Shown here in pieces: positions 46,701 to 57,133 of a stretch of DNA of 64,000 bases (positions are counted from its first letter, which is position 1; every line of letters starts with the position of its first letter). The position numbers and the translations under genes are program-made. The stretch comes from Rehmannia glutinosa. Lineage: Eukaryota > Streptophyta > Magnoliopsida > Lamiales > Orobanchaceae. A model generated the notes under the pieces. The model made no database searches, had not been told where the DNA came from, and saw only the letters and a list, made by a program, of their open reading frames with translations. Location of the stretch: the NCBI GenBank assembly GCA_016081115.2, contig CM071925.1:11636441-11700440 (forward strand), read 5' to 3'.

Positions 46701-48215
46701 CAAGCCTAACACATATGATCTCACTCCACTCAAAGTATTTGCATCTGATTATGTGAAACTCATATCCACCAAACACCCCTTCTGGAATAGAACTCAAGGA
46801 GCTGACCACTTCATGCTTTCTTGCCATGACTGGGTGAGCATCATGGCACATTATTTTTGTTCTTCCAATCAATTTATTTCTAAGATCAATTGAACATTAC
46901 TCTATCTTTTGGTTGTATATAAGGGATAACTACCAAGAAAAAAATAAAACTGAGGTTTAAGCTAATTACAAAAAAAAAAAACAAAGGGATTTTTGAAAAT
47001 TGAAAAAGATTCGATTAGGTTTGAGTCCGTTTTTCATTTTTCTCCATCATAAGAAAAAAAAATTAAAATATATTTTGATATTTATTGAAATATTACAGAT
47101 ACCCCTTTAAATAAAAACATAATCAAGTCATGATTGTAATTTTTAAACATCTTTGGTTTTTTCTGTAATTAGTCCAAACCTCAGGAGATTTTTGTAATTA
47201 TCCCAATATGTATAGTGACCAAATATTTTAGGGATAATTACAAACAAACCTAGAGGTTCGGGCTAATAAAAAAAATCCAAAATTTTTTAAAATTACCTAA
47301 AGCCTCTTGAGATTTTATTTGATTATATTTTGCATTTTTCCTTTGATAAGCAAAATATATTTCAAAAATCCCCTTAATATTTATAGGACCTCTAATTTAG
47401 TACATAATCAAATTTGAGGGGCCTTTTTATAATTTTGGAACATCTCTAGATTTTTTTGTAATTAGCCCAAACCTCAGGGTTTTTCCTGTAATTATACCAA
47501 TATTTTTGTTATACAATTGAAGTTAATTACTTTGTTTGAATTGTTCCAGGCGCCTCACGCCTCAAGGGGAGATGCATTTCTCTATAACACATCAATTCGC
47601 GTCTTGTGCAACGCAAATTCCTCCGAAGGATTCAATCCCCAAAAAGATGTCAGCCTGCCCGAAATCCATCTTTATGGCGGCATTGTAAATCCCAAGCTGA
47701 TTTCTCCTCCACCTTCCAATACCTCCCGACCATACCTTGCGTTCTTTGCTGGTGGCATTCATGGCAGCATTAGGCCAATCCTCCTCAAACATTGGAAGGG
47801 CAGAGACTCTGACCTCCATATTTACGAATACCTACCTAAAGATCAAGATTATTACGATTCTATGTTACGGTCCAAGTTTTGCTTATGTCCCAGTGGATAT
47901 GAAGTGGCTAGCCCCAGAATTGTTGAGGCCATTTATGCTGAATGCATCCCTGTGATATTATCTGATCACTATGTGCTTCCATTTAGTGATGTTTTAAGGT
48001 GGGATGTATTTTCAATACAGGTTGATATTTCGGAAATCCCGCGGTTGAAGGAGATATTATTGGCTGTATCAGAAGATAAGTATATGAGGCTAAAGGAGGG
48101 ATTGAGGGCTGTAAGAAGGCATTTTGTTTTGAACCAGCCAGTGGAGAGGTTTGATATGTTTCATATGATCTTGCACTCTGTATGGCTTAGACGATTAAAT
48201 TTAAGGGCTCGATAA
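43706..48215 (+). CDS. GT47 exostosin-family glycosyltransferase (copy 2, intact)
   Basis: Coding exons 43706-43978, 44508-44656, 46482-46833 and 47550-48215; all introns are GT-AG, and the phases add up to 480 codons with the TAA. Residues 5-12 are a Gly run, then a single membrane segment 17-37 (IVVLSVVFAASIAIVFVLGY) marks a type II Golgi anchor. A stem with helical LEQGLARARAAIRKA (about 97-110) comes next. The exostosin domain runs from about 146 (RRFKIYVYQEGEPP) through SCHDW (254-258), FFAGG (323-327) and FCLCPSGYEVASPR (368-381) to CIPVILSD (390-397). The family transfers sugars for wall polysaccharides or glycoproteins; the exact substrate is unknown. A GTG-started upstream frame exists, but the ATG at 43706 gives the membrane anchor near the N-terminus. 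It is convergent with the ACR gene. Length and motifs fit At5g03795-like proteins. Confidence 0.93.
44732..45129. repeat. Inverted-repeat element in GT47 intron
   Basis: Left end TTAAGGCTCATTGCAA and right end TTGCAATTAAGCCTTAA are inverted repeats. GTTA occurs just outside both ends (44728-44731 and 45130-45133). About 400 bp, no coding content. Harbinger-like or foldback MITE. Confidence 0.65.
45956..45976. repeat. (TA)n microsatellite
   Basis: About ten TA units in the second GT47 intron. Confidence 0.9.
46923..47204. repeat. Palindromic MITE, family P, copy 1
   Basis: Family P: the left end is like gggataattacaaaaa ... gaggtt.gggctaattac. The right end is its reverse complement, gtaattagcccaaacctc ... 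tttttgtaattatccc. Total length is about 265-290 bp and the middle is T- or A-rich. This copy starts gggataactacc and ends gtaattatccc, in GT47 intron 3. Confidence 0.8.
47231..47498. repeat. Palindromic MITE, family P, copy 2
   Basis: Same inverted ends (gggataattacaaacaaacc / gtaattagcccaaacctcag). It lies 26 bp after copy 1 in the same intron and ends about 50 bp before the last GT47 exon. Confidence 0.8.
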
Positions 48216-48856
48216 GTGTTGGGAAAGGTAAACTAATTAAAGATTAAAGCTGAAAGGGGTGGGTGTATAATGTTTTACGAGCTTCAAAGTTAGTGTATGT
48301 ATATATATACACAGTCCTGTAATTTTTTGTAGTGCCCTTATAAGTTCAAAAAGAAATTAAGTTTTTGTGACGATTTTCAGATTTTGCTTTGTTAAGAAAT
48401 GGGAAGTAGTCTTGAGCATGATGAAGTTTTACTATTGAATAAATTAGTTAATATATAGGGATAATTGCAAAACCTACCCCTGAGGTTTGGATTAATTAAT
48501 AAAAAATAGACATTTTCAAAAATTACAAAAAAATCCCTTCAAAATTGATTATGTCTTAAATTTAATTTAATGGGACAACTGCAATATTTTTACAAATGTA
48601 AATGGGGTGTTTGAAATGTTTTTGCTAATGAAGGGGGTGAAGTGAAACACGTATCAAACCTCATGTAAGTTTCAAAAACATGTGAGTTTTCTTGTAATAA
48701 CCCAAACCTCATGGATAGTTTTTGTGATTATCCCTTAATATAGATGATCTAACATAGAGCTTTTTGGAATTGTAAAATAAATATATGCATAATGCTGCTC
48801 TGATTAGCTATGTACATATAAAAAAGAGAAAACTAGTTACATACATATTTACATGA
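48216..48856. other. Convergent 3' regions of GT47 and ACR
   Basis: 3' ends of both genes. No other gene. It contains one family P MITE (48458-48734). A polyadenylation signal is not certain for either gene. Confidence 0.6.
48458..48734. repeat. Palindromic MITE, family P, copy 3
   Basis: gggataattgcaaaacctac and its inverted end gtgattatccc, between the two host genes. Confidence 0.8.
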
Positions 48857-51800
48857 TCACTTAATGGCAATGAAGCCGTTGGAGAGGCGCTCAATCTGAA
48901 ATTTCAATATTTCCCCAATAGATAACTTGGGTCTTTCATTTGAGGCTGGTTGAGAATTGGTTGTTTCTTTCATCACAGAAAGATCAATTGCACCCATCTC
49001 TCTCTTCATAGACTTAATGAAATCCAAATCCACATTATTTCCAGAAATATCTCTCACATAGAAAGCATTCACCGATTTCTCCCCTTTTGTAGCAACATCT
49101 GCTCTATCTACTGCTAGTCCATTTTCCCTTAGTAGCCGTGTTATGTCCGAGAGCAATCCCACCCTGTTATATGCACACAGTTCTAACCGGACCCCCTGCT
49201 TCATTCAATTAGGAAATTAACATTTTTGCTCGATCCTACAAAAACTAAAATTTGGGATAATTACAAAAACACTCCTGAGGTTCGGGCTAATTACCAAAAA
49301 AACCCAAAGATTTTTGGAAATTACAAAAAAAAAACTTTTCGGTTTGATTCGTCTTACATTTTCTCGCTTCATATGTAAAAAAACATTTCAAAAGCTCCCC
49401 TTACATTTATCAAAATATTAGAGTTACCCCATAAAATTTAAGACAATCAAACCTCATAGAATTTTTTGTAATTTTTAAAAATCTCTTGTTTTTTTGTAAT
49501 TAGCCAAAACCATAGGGGGATTTTTGTTACAAAAAACTCAATGATAACGTCTTACATTTCCCCTGGAAAAAAATTCAAAAACCGCGTGATATTTATAGAA
49601 ATATTACAATTAATCTCTTAAATTTAAGACATGACGAGGCTTTTTGTAATTTTCAAACATGTCTAACCCTTTTTTTTTTAAATTAGCCCAAACCTCGGGG
49701 TTTTTTTTTGTAATTATCCCTTGATATTTAGCAAATTTTCCGGCACTATCAAACATACCTCACAAACCCTGCGTTCTATGGCAGCCTCTAAGCATTTTAT
49801 GACTCTATCTTTCTCACCCTCTGTGTTCAATGCACAACCGTCTGCATGTCTGATAAAGTATTCCTGTAAAGATATTAAATTAATGAATTAATTCAATGAT
49901 ATTACTATTCGGGAAAATATTTTTTTGTGCATTTAATTTGGACTATTTTAAGATTTAGTACTCTAAGCTTTGAATTGTAGTCCAATATCTTATAAAGATT
50001 TGGACATTTAGTCTTTTTTTTTACTAAAATTATGTAATTTTATTTCAAATTGCTAGCTATGATTGGTTAGGTGTAAACATGTAAAAAACAATTGGGGATT
50101 TTGATGATTTGGTGCAAAAATTGCTATCAAAACTTTAAAATCCCGAAATTTTTTGTGTTAATTTTTGGTGATTTGACTTGTCAATTTTTGCGTCAAATCA
50201 CCAAAATCTCTAAATTACAGGTAAATTAGACAATTCCGGTTAAAATGGAAATAATTATCCAAATTTTCGAATATATTGGACCAAAATTTAAACATGACCA
50301 CTTATATAATATGACTAAAACAACCAGGGATAATAACAAAAAGCACTGCTAAGGTTTGGGCTAATTACAAAAAAATCGGAGATTTTTTAAAATTACAAGA
50401 AAATCTCTTAGATTTGATTATGTATTAAATTAAGGGGGTAATTGTAATATTTTTATAAGTGTCAGGGAGATTTTTTTTTTTGAAATGCTTTTTTGCTCGT
50501 TAGGGAAAAATGTAATATGAAAAGGAACCTTCATTGGCGTTTTTGCAATTTATAAAAGTCTCTGGATTTTTTTTCTATATAACCCAAACCTCAGGGGTGT
50601 TTTAGTAATTATCCAAAAAACTATTTTCCTTGACTATTTCAAAGAAGTTGTGAATCATAACATACCTGATATGCATAGCCTTCACAAGAATCTACAGAGG
50701 CATGAAATATCACGTACTGCAGATCCGTAAGCGTACACACGGTATCAAACATGAGCCTTCTCCGATCCTTGCATTGAATCGTAACAATCGAATATCCCTT
50801 CTCAACGCAACTCTCAATCGACACCACACTCGATTTCCTCTCCTCATCATCACTGTCAGATCCCGGGGTCGGCGATCTCGTCTGCTCCGGCGGCCGGTCA
50901 AAATCTCTCCCGGAAAGCATGAGCTGGTGCAATCGGCGTTCGACTCTCGTGGTGGTGCTCAATTCCCCCTTTGGAAGGCCCGCGGGCTTCGCTTCTTGCT
51001 GGTTAGGATTTTCGGCCGATTTCGAAGTGGTGGCTCGGAGAACGGTGGTTAAGTGGTCCTCGATGGCGTGGAGCCGATGATCGTCGATCGGAGTGTCGGC
51101 GGATTGATCGGAAATGTGAGCGACGCAGGCTAATCGCGCGTTGTGGCTCCACGCGTGTGCTTCGATGATGTTGCAACCGAGATCGGCTAGGGCTGCTGAG
51201 ATCTCTGAAAACAGGCCGGGCCTGTCTTTTCCTGTCATTTCTATTGCTTTGGGCTCACCGGGCTGGGAGTCCGAACTGGGTCGGGCCTTCGCTGTAAGAC
51301 TGGTCAAACTATTGGAACCAATTGCCTGTGTGTATGTTACGATATGTCAGCATTTGAGTAAGGGAGGGAGGGAGTGCAAAAGTTTGTGCTTTTAGAAGAA
51401 GTGATTGGTTGGGAGTATTTGGAAAAACTTTTACTTTTAGAAAAAATAATTCATTTGTAGAAGTAGAAGTGGTTGATAATTAAGTTGGTAATATTTGAAA
51501 ATTAGAATAAGAAGTTAAAGAGTGTTTAACGAAAAAGTCGGAAAAATGCTTATATTTGTAAAAGTCAAACAAGAAGCAAAAACAGAAATTTGAAGTATGT
51601 ATGTTTGTTTAGTGATTGTGATTTGTGAGTGATTGGGAGAAGTTTTAGGGGAGTAATTGGAGGAAGGGAGTTTGATGTGATGTATTAGGAAATGTGTGTA
51701 TTATTATAGAAATGCATCGAGAAGCCTAATGTATGTTTGGTTGGTGATTGAGGTAAGTGATTGGGTGAAACAAATATAGTTGATTCTGTTGCTTCATATT

Positions 51801-53672
51801 CTTTTTTAATGTAGAAAAGTTGTCATTTACAAATACTACAAAATAATCTTTTTTAAACCAAAAATTAAGAAGTACTTTTTTTAGTGATTACAAACACTGC
51901 ATTCTAGTACAAGTAAAAATAGTTGAGAATCATAGAGTAATAGTGTTTGCAAATACAATTAGAAGTTGAAATCAGAGATTGAGTGTTTGATGAAAAATTT
52001 GTAAAAATGTTTGTTTGTTTGTAAAACTCAAACTAAAAGTAGAATCTGAAATCTAAAGCACTCCTCCCTATTTTTAGATTCTGATTAAATGAAGCAGAAT
52101 AAAAGCAGAAGTTGATATTTGCAATCACTAAAATGGTTTTTTTAACCAAAAGCACTTTTTTAGCGATTGTGAACACTCCTAACTCAATGAACAACCACCA
52201 AAAATGATTTTCCATGTCAATAAATTTACAGTGTCACTGTTTATCCCATAGAATCATGTAAATTACCTGCTGGATGTAGTTGATAACCCTTTGATCAGTA
52301 ACTTTGTTGCCTAATTCATCTTTAACTTGAAAAACTGCAGCACATCAGATCACAACATATCAAGACTTTGAATTTTTTTGTTCCATAAGGTTTCCACAGT
52401 AGTAGGCTAGTAGCTAATCACATTATACAGCAACTTCATGGATAAGATATAGGGAAAATTACAAAATCTCCCTTAGGGTTCCGGCTAATTACAAAAAAAA
52501 AAAAAACAAATATCAGATGATTTTGAAAATTATAAAATGGCCCTTTGATTATGTTTTATATAAAAACATTTTAAATAACTCCCTGATGTTTATATAAATA
52601 TTACAATTACCCCTTTAAATTTAAGACATAATAATGAGGTTTTTTGTAATTTTCAAAATTCTTTGGGGTTTTTTGTAATAAGCCAGAACCTCGGGGGAGT
52701 TTTTGTAATTAACCCTAAGATAAGATAAAATGAACAGAAGGGAAGAGATGAATACCATCCATGAGCCACCCTGCATCAGAAGAAATGTAACCTTTTGAAA
52801 TGGTGAGGTTCAAATCTGTAAGCGCTTGCACCACTTCTAGAAGGAGACCCTGCTTTTTAACGCTGTCGATCTGCCATTCATGCGATAATAAGTTATTACA
52901 GTATCTCCTGAATAAACTTTTTCATTTCAAAGCGTAACAAAAATGAAGAAATGCATTTACCGTTACAATCGTGCAATCTTCCAAGCTTTCATTATCTATG
53001 TCAACTCTACAACTGCAATCAATAAAGAAAAAAACCTTGATGTTTGATTGCTTATTACACTTTCACAAGCAAAAATGTTTCAAACACTTCTAAATATTAC
53101 AATTATCCCCTTTCGTTTAACACAATCAAACTTTAAGGATTTTGTTTTTTGTAATTTTCAAATATCTCATGATTTTTTTGTAATTAACCCAAATTTTAAG
53201 GGTAGTTTTGTAATTATCCCTAGTTTTAATAATCATAAGTAGGACACATTATACATTTGTGATTGCTGAGATGGAAACAAGCCAAGCATTTTATTAGGGA
53301 CAACTAAAATGAGGCATAGGCTAATTATGAAAAAACAAATTGCAAAAAATCCTTCAGGTTTGATTATGCTTACATTTTTTCCTTCATAACTTATAACCAA
53401 CAAAATATTTCAATACCCCCCATAATATTTTTGGAAATATTATCATTACCCCATTAAATTTAAGATATAATCAAACATGATGGTGCTTTTTGTAATTTTT
53501 GAAACATCTCTAATTTTTTTTGTAACTAGCCCAAACCTCAAGGGTCTTTTGTAATTATCCCTTTTGTAATCTGAAGGGAAAAAGAAAAAAATAATACTTA
53601 CGCTGGACCGTATATTCTCTCAGGGAGGCTATCGAAATCAGGATCATAGTAAGGCGAGCAAACTTCGTTCAT
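48857..53672 (-). CDS. ACT-domain repeat protein (ACR family)
   Basis: Seven coding exons on the minus strand: 53602-53672, 52961-53012, 52756-52870, 52267-52334, 50666-51325, 49759-49863 and 48857-49195, all GT-AG; lengths add to 470 codons with the stop. Start MNEVCSPYYDPDFDSLPERI at 53672. Four ACT domains: about 36-100 (CTIVTIDSVKKQGLLLEVVQ), 129-200 (AIEMTGKDRPGLFSEISAAL), 280-355 (YSIVTIQCKDRRRLMFDTVC) and 360-435 (RLELCAYNRVGLLSDITRLL). ACR proteins are thought to bind amino acids and act as sensors or regulators, with no known enzyme domain. Ligand-loop sequences KDRPG and NRVG are present; ACT3 has KDRRR where KDRPK is usual. A Ser/Asp/Glu-rich linker (about 250-270) separates ACT2 and ACT3. 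Four of the six coding introns carry family P MITEs. Confidence 0.93.
49254..49720. repeat. Palindromic MITE, family P, copy 4 (composite)
   Basis: gggataattacaaaaacact opens a full unit ending near 49530; the right half is then repeated and ends gtaattatccc at 49720. It makes up most of the 563-bp last ACR intron. Confidence 0.7.
49913..50326. repeat. Second inverted-repeat family in ACR intron
   Basis: Contains ggtgatttgacttgtcaatt paired with tgcgtcaaatcacc and other inverted words. Related sequence is in the GT47 copy 1 intron near 3675-3960. It directly abuts the next family P copy. Confidence 0.5.
50327..50614. repeat. Palindromic MITE, family P, copy 5
   Basis: gggataataacaaaaagcac / cccaaacctcaggggtgttt, in the ACR intron 49864-50665, ending about 50 bp from an exon. 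Confidence 0.75.
51408..52180. repeat. One or two MITEs related to 1931-2267
   Basis: gggagtatttggaaaaactt at 51410 and ttgtgaacactcctaac near 52175, with shared interior words 'tttgtaaaagtcaaac' and 'aaccaaaa' seen twice. Probably two nested or adjacent copies filling the ACR intron 51326-52266. Confidence 0.55.
52452..52715. repeat. Palindromic MITE, family P, copy 6
   Basis: gggaaaattacaaaatctcc / gtaattaaccc ends. In the ACR intron 52335-52755, with TA on both outer sides. Confidence 0.75.
53070..53220. repeat. Family P MITE, right half only
   Basis: Ends gtaattaaccc ... ttttgtaattatccc without the matching left half. In the ACR intron 53013-53601. Confidence 0.6.
53297..53561. repeat. 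Palindromic MITE, family P, copy 7
   Basis: gggacaactaaaatgaggca / cccaaacctcaagggtcttt and gtaattatccc, in the same intron as the half copy, about 40 bp from the first coding exon. Confidence 0.7.
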
Positions 53673-53844
53673 TCTGCAAACTGCAAATAGGCCATGAAAA
53701 AATATGAGATCAAACTTAAAATTGTCCAAATTTTATTTCCTCTTCTTTTTTTTTCTGTTTTTCTTTTCTTCCTAAAATTAGACCTATTGAAAATTCATAT
53801 AAACCTAGGTAATAACAGTCGTGTAATGCTGGATTTATTGGTAT

Positions 53845-54085
53845 TTTCCCGTGTTTTAAATTCAGCCAAGGCAGCGCCCCTAGACCGAACCAATTTTAAC
53901 CAAATCAGTGGAAAAATCATTTTTGGCCATCGATCGGCCTAGGCACCCCCGCCTAGGCGGACTAGTCGGCCAAAAACAGCCAAAATAACAAAAAATGAAA
54001 AATAGTGCAATTCCTAGGTGCCCATCTAGGCGGCCTAGCCGCCCGACTAGCGCCTAGCAATTTCTACAATCTTGGTGTTTTCCAT
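53845..54085. repeat. GC-rich CGCCTAGGCG palindromic repeat
   Basis: ggcctaggcacccccgccta, cgcctaggcggactagtcgg and ggcggcctagccgcccgact form dense inverted motifs in otherwise AT-rich DNA. It is located in the presumed 5'UTR intron of ACR. Looks like a dispersed MITE-type repeat; ends are not clear. Confidence 0.55.
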
Positions 54086-54345
54086 GAATGTGCATAAAAG
54101 AAGTCTTTACCTAGAAATATTGTTTTGCACTTTTAACAACAGGAATCACATCTCCAGTTCATGAAAGAATAATGTTGTTCATAATATGCATGAAGCTGAT
54201 GAGCTAAGCCCATCATCATGAACAACATGCAATTCCCACAAGAGAGACAAATGAAATTAATTCATAAAGAAAAGGGAAAAACCAACTACAAATAATTAAT
54301 TTTTAACTTTGGAAATGAGAGAAAAAGAGGGAAGGAGAGGCTTAC

Positions 54346-54390
54346 CCTATTGGATTGTATTAATGTGATAAGACTAAAATTGGACGGTGG
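54346..54390 (-). other. Presumed 5'UTR exon of ACR
   Basis: A good donor (AATAGG|GTAAGCC on the minus strand) ends at 54346, and an acceptor (TTTGCAG) lies just before the start codon at 53672, leaving a 5'UTR intron of about 0.67 kb. The exon's left limit is a guess from the TATA box. Confidence 0.5.
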
Positions 54391-54419
54391 AGTTTAATTT
54401 GTTAAGAAAATGAACATAA

Positions 54420-54426
54420 TTATATA
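54420..54426 (-). promoter_or_regulatory. TATA box of ACR
   Basis: Minus strand TATATAA, about 30-40 bp upstream of the presumed transcription start near 54390. Inferred. Confidence 0.5.
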
Positions 54427-54429
54427 GCC

Positions 54430-55197
54430 TATTCTATTATTAGACAAATATCTCTTTGTTGTCCATAAATGTCGGGAAATTGTTTTATGGACCATGTTTC
54501 TCTGTCTTTATCCTCTATTTTTTGGGATGACAGAAAGAATTAGGAGATTTGTCCTTAATTCCATATTTTCTGATCTTGACCCTATATAATAGTGTGTTTT
54601 GAAGTTTCTCAAATTACGAATCAAATTACACTTGTTAGAACATAAATACAACTTATATATTTTTGTGCAAGTTGAGAAATGGTCATCCTTTGGATTTGGC
54701 ATCCAGCTCCAAGATATAGTCAAACATTTAATTTGCACATCAATTCTTTATTTTTTATTTAACTTATATAGGAATTTATTATGCTTAATCAAATATTGAT
54801 ATCCCTAAATGGTAATAATATATCAAATGGTTTCCTGGAGAAAAAAATTGGAATTGAAATGATTGGAGATAAGATTTATGATGGCAAAAAGAATGGAGAA
54901 TGTAGTTTTCCAACGGATAGAAATATAGAATCTTGTGATACTGTAAATTGGATTATATATAATAATATTTTATCATTATGTAATATAGTTCCACTACTTA
55001 ACAACAGAAATAGGTAGTTTGAGACCAAAATTTTATTACATTAGAAAAAGATAACACTTGTTGACGTAGGTTGTGTTTTGGTCATTCCTTCTTTTGGTTT
55101 TTGGATTAGAGAACAAGAAGATTTTGTCCAAAGTTTGCTCAGATTTATGTGTCAAGTGAACATCATGAAAGATAACCCCAATAAAAGTAGAATATTT
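54430..55197. other. Intergenic, no gene seen
   Basis: AT-rich upstream side of ACR. Short open frames (54508-54738 minus, 54781-55017 plus) have AT-driven composition and no family features. Confidence 0.5.
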
Positions 55198-55436
55198 TGT
55201 AACATATTATGATATATATCCATTGTGGATATTCACCATCCTGCTCCAGCAGCTTAAAATTTGCAGTAATTTCTGCAGTAGCTGAGCAACAACCTGCTTC
55301 GGTAGCTCTTGCCTTGCAGCTGCTTTTGTAGTAGCTGTGCAGCAGCCTGCTTCATCAGTTAAATTGATTTGCAGCTACTTCTATTGCGTCACCATCTATG
55401 CAACCAGGAGCTTTTGTAAACTATAAATAGGAGCTT
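55198..55436 (+). repeat. Copia 5' LTR, left part
   Basis: TGTAACATATTATG opens the LTR; ctataaatagg near 55422 is its TATA box. Three 'gcag.agctg' CAGC-rich words recur at 55240-55380. The LTR is broken at 55436 by the gypsy-type insertion and continues at 62907. Confidence 0.7.
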
Positions 55437-57133
55437 TGATGGCTCAAAAGCTACTCTAGAAAACCGTAGGCAAGTGCACCTATCGTTTTATAGTATAGAT
55501 TATTGAGTACCGAGTGTCATTCCCTCGAGGATTGTAAGTACTAATAATTACCATCTTTTTGTTATTTAATCTAACAATTTTCAGAGTTTTGTTGGTTTAA
55601 AAAAAATAAAGAATTTAAAATAATTGCAACTTACAATAGATCAAATAAAAGTAGATTGTAGAATTAAGAAATCAAGAGCTAGAAATGTGTTTGAATGTAA
55701 ATCCCTCTAGAATGATTTTGTGATTTAACAAGATAAAGATACAACCAAAAACCCTTAACCAAAAACCAACCTCTTTTAATAAAATCTCATGTTATGTGGA
55801 CCGTAGAAATTCCCGAATTAAGTTAAACCCTCTATCGAGCGCGAATAACTCCTAACCTCAAGTTGATTAACTGAAATCTCTTTCTAGTTAAAACCCCCAA
55901 GATTGCATTAAAACGATTTGTGAATTCCTATATTAGGTTTGACCCTAATCCAGAAGATTTATGTCGTCCTATATCTAGGATTGCATGCAACTCTTTTCAC
56001 TTATACAAGTTTTTTTTTCACCATAAATCTCATGATTACCCGATGAAGAATAGAAATCAAATTAATATACCGGAAATATTAACTCGAATGAAATAAGCAT
56101 GATATAAGTGAATCACACAAGACACGAGAATTTTATTAAAAACATTCAATCCAAAAATCACAAATTCATTTTAGAGTTCATTACATTCAAACACTAGAAA
56201 TTTAGCTACACATGGGTTTGACAAAAGAGTATACTACACAAGAAGAATTGAATAAAATGAACATGGTGTACTTAACTCTTATTCAAGACCAGTACAAGAC
56301 TTCCTCCTTTGATTGATGATGTTGAGCTCCAAGCCTTCTCCTCTAATGCTCTTCAACTTCCAACTCTACATCTCTTTTATCCTCTTAATGTATTTTGCTT
56401 TGAAAGAGTGAATGAATCAATGAATATGAATGGAATTGAATAATATAAATCCTCCAACCCAAACTCTTGGCTTTTATAGACATTCTTGTTGTGAAAGAAC
56501 ACATTAACAATGTCATCGTTTGATAAATAATTGCTCCACTTCCATAGTTGGGTTGTTGAATCCTTGTTTTCATTTGATAATTGAGAAAATAATAGAGTTT
56601 GGTGCAACAAAATGAGATGTAAAAGTTGCTCAAAGGTTGTCAAAAAGCAAAAAGGGAAAGCTTCCATAATTTCCACCAAGGAGAATCCCAAACTGGACGA
56701 AAAGCACGCCCGTGCTTTAAAAGCACGGCCAGGCCGTGTTCGCGGATTTTTCTGAACACGGTCGTGCTTGGAAAGCACGGTCTGGCCGTGTTTGGTACAT
56801 CGTGGCCCAAATTTTGCTCATTTTTTGCTCCTCAATAGCACGGCCATGCTTGCAAAGCACACCATGGCTATGTTTGACTGAAAAAACCCCGAAATGACGC
56901 GTTTAGCTTGGGATTTCGAGTGTTTTTGCATCCATAAACCCCGGGGTATGTTTTGACATGAAACCATGGCCCAAAATTCACCAAAACCAGCTTTGAATCA
57001 TCAATCTACACCAATAAAAGCACATCAGAGTAATATAAACTATGTATAATAAAATATTTATGAAACTAACAATGAAATAACTCAAATAATACTCAAATAT
57101 ACACATAAAACATACATAAAAAGACCCTTATCA
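55437..57133 (-). repeat. 3' LTR of the gypsy-type element
   Basis: 1697 bp, almost identical to 61212-62906. On the minus strand it is preceded by AAAGTTGGAGGTGGTT, a purine-rich tract (57134-57149). Holds the CACGGCCGTG-type cluster at 56700-56880. Confidence 0.9.

Noticed and set aside
50702..51395. Plus-strand open frames over the large ACR exon
   Set aside because: Arg/Ser-rich shadows of the ACT-domain frame on the minus strand.
46923..53561. Regular spacing of similar repeats as a CRISPR-like or satellite array
   Set aside because: Units are separate inverted-repeat MITEs at uneven distances with exons between them; plant DNA.
54781..55017. 78-codon plus-strand frame
   Set aside because: AT-driven composition, no domain or splice context; not supported as a gene.
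56626..56838. Frames repeating 'KARPCFKSTARPC'-like words
   Set aside because: They come from the CACGGCCGTG motif cluster in a gypsy LTR and are not conserved coding sequence.
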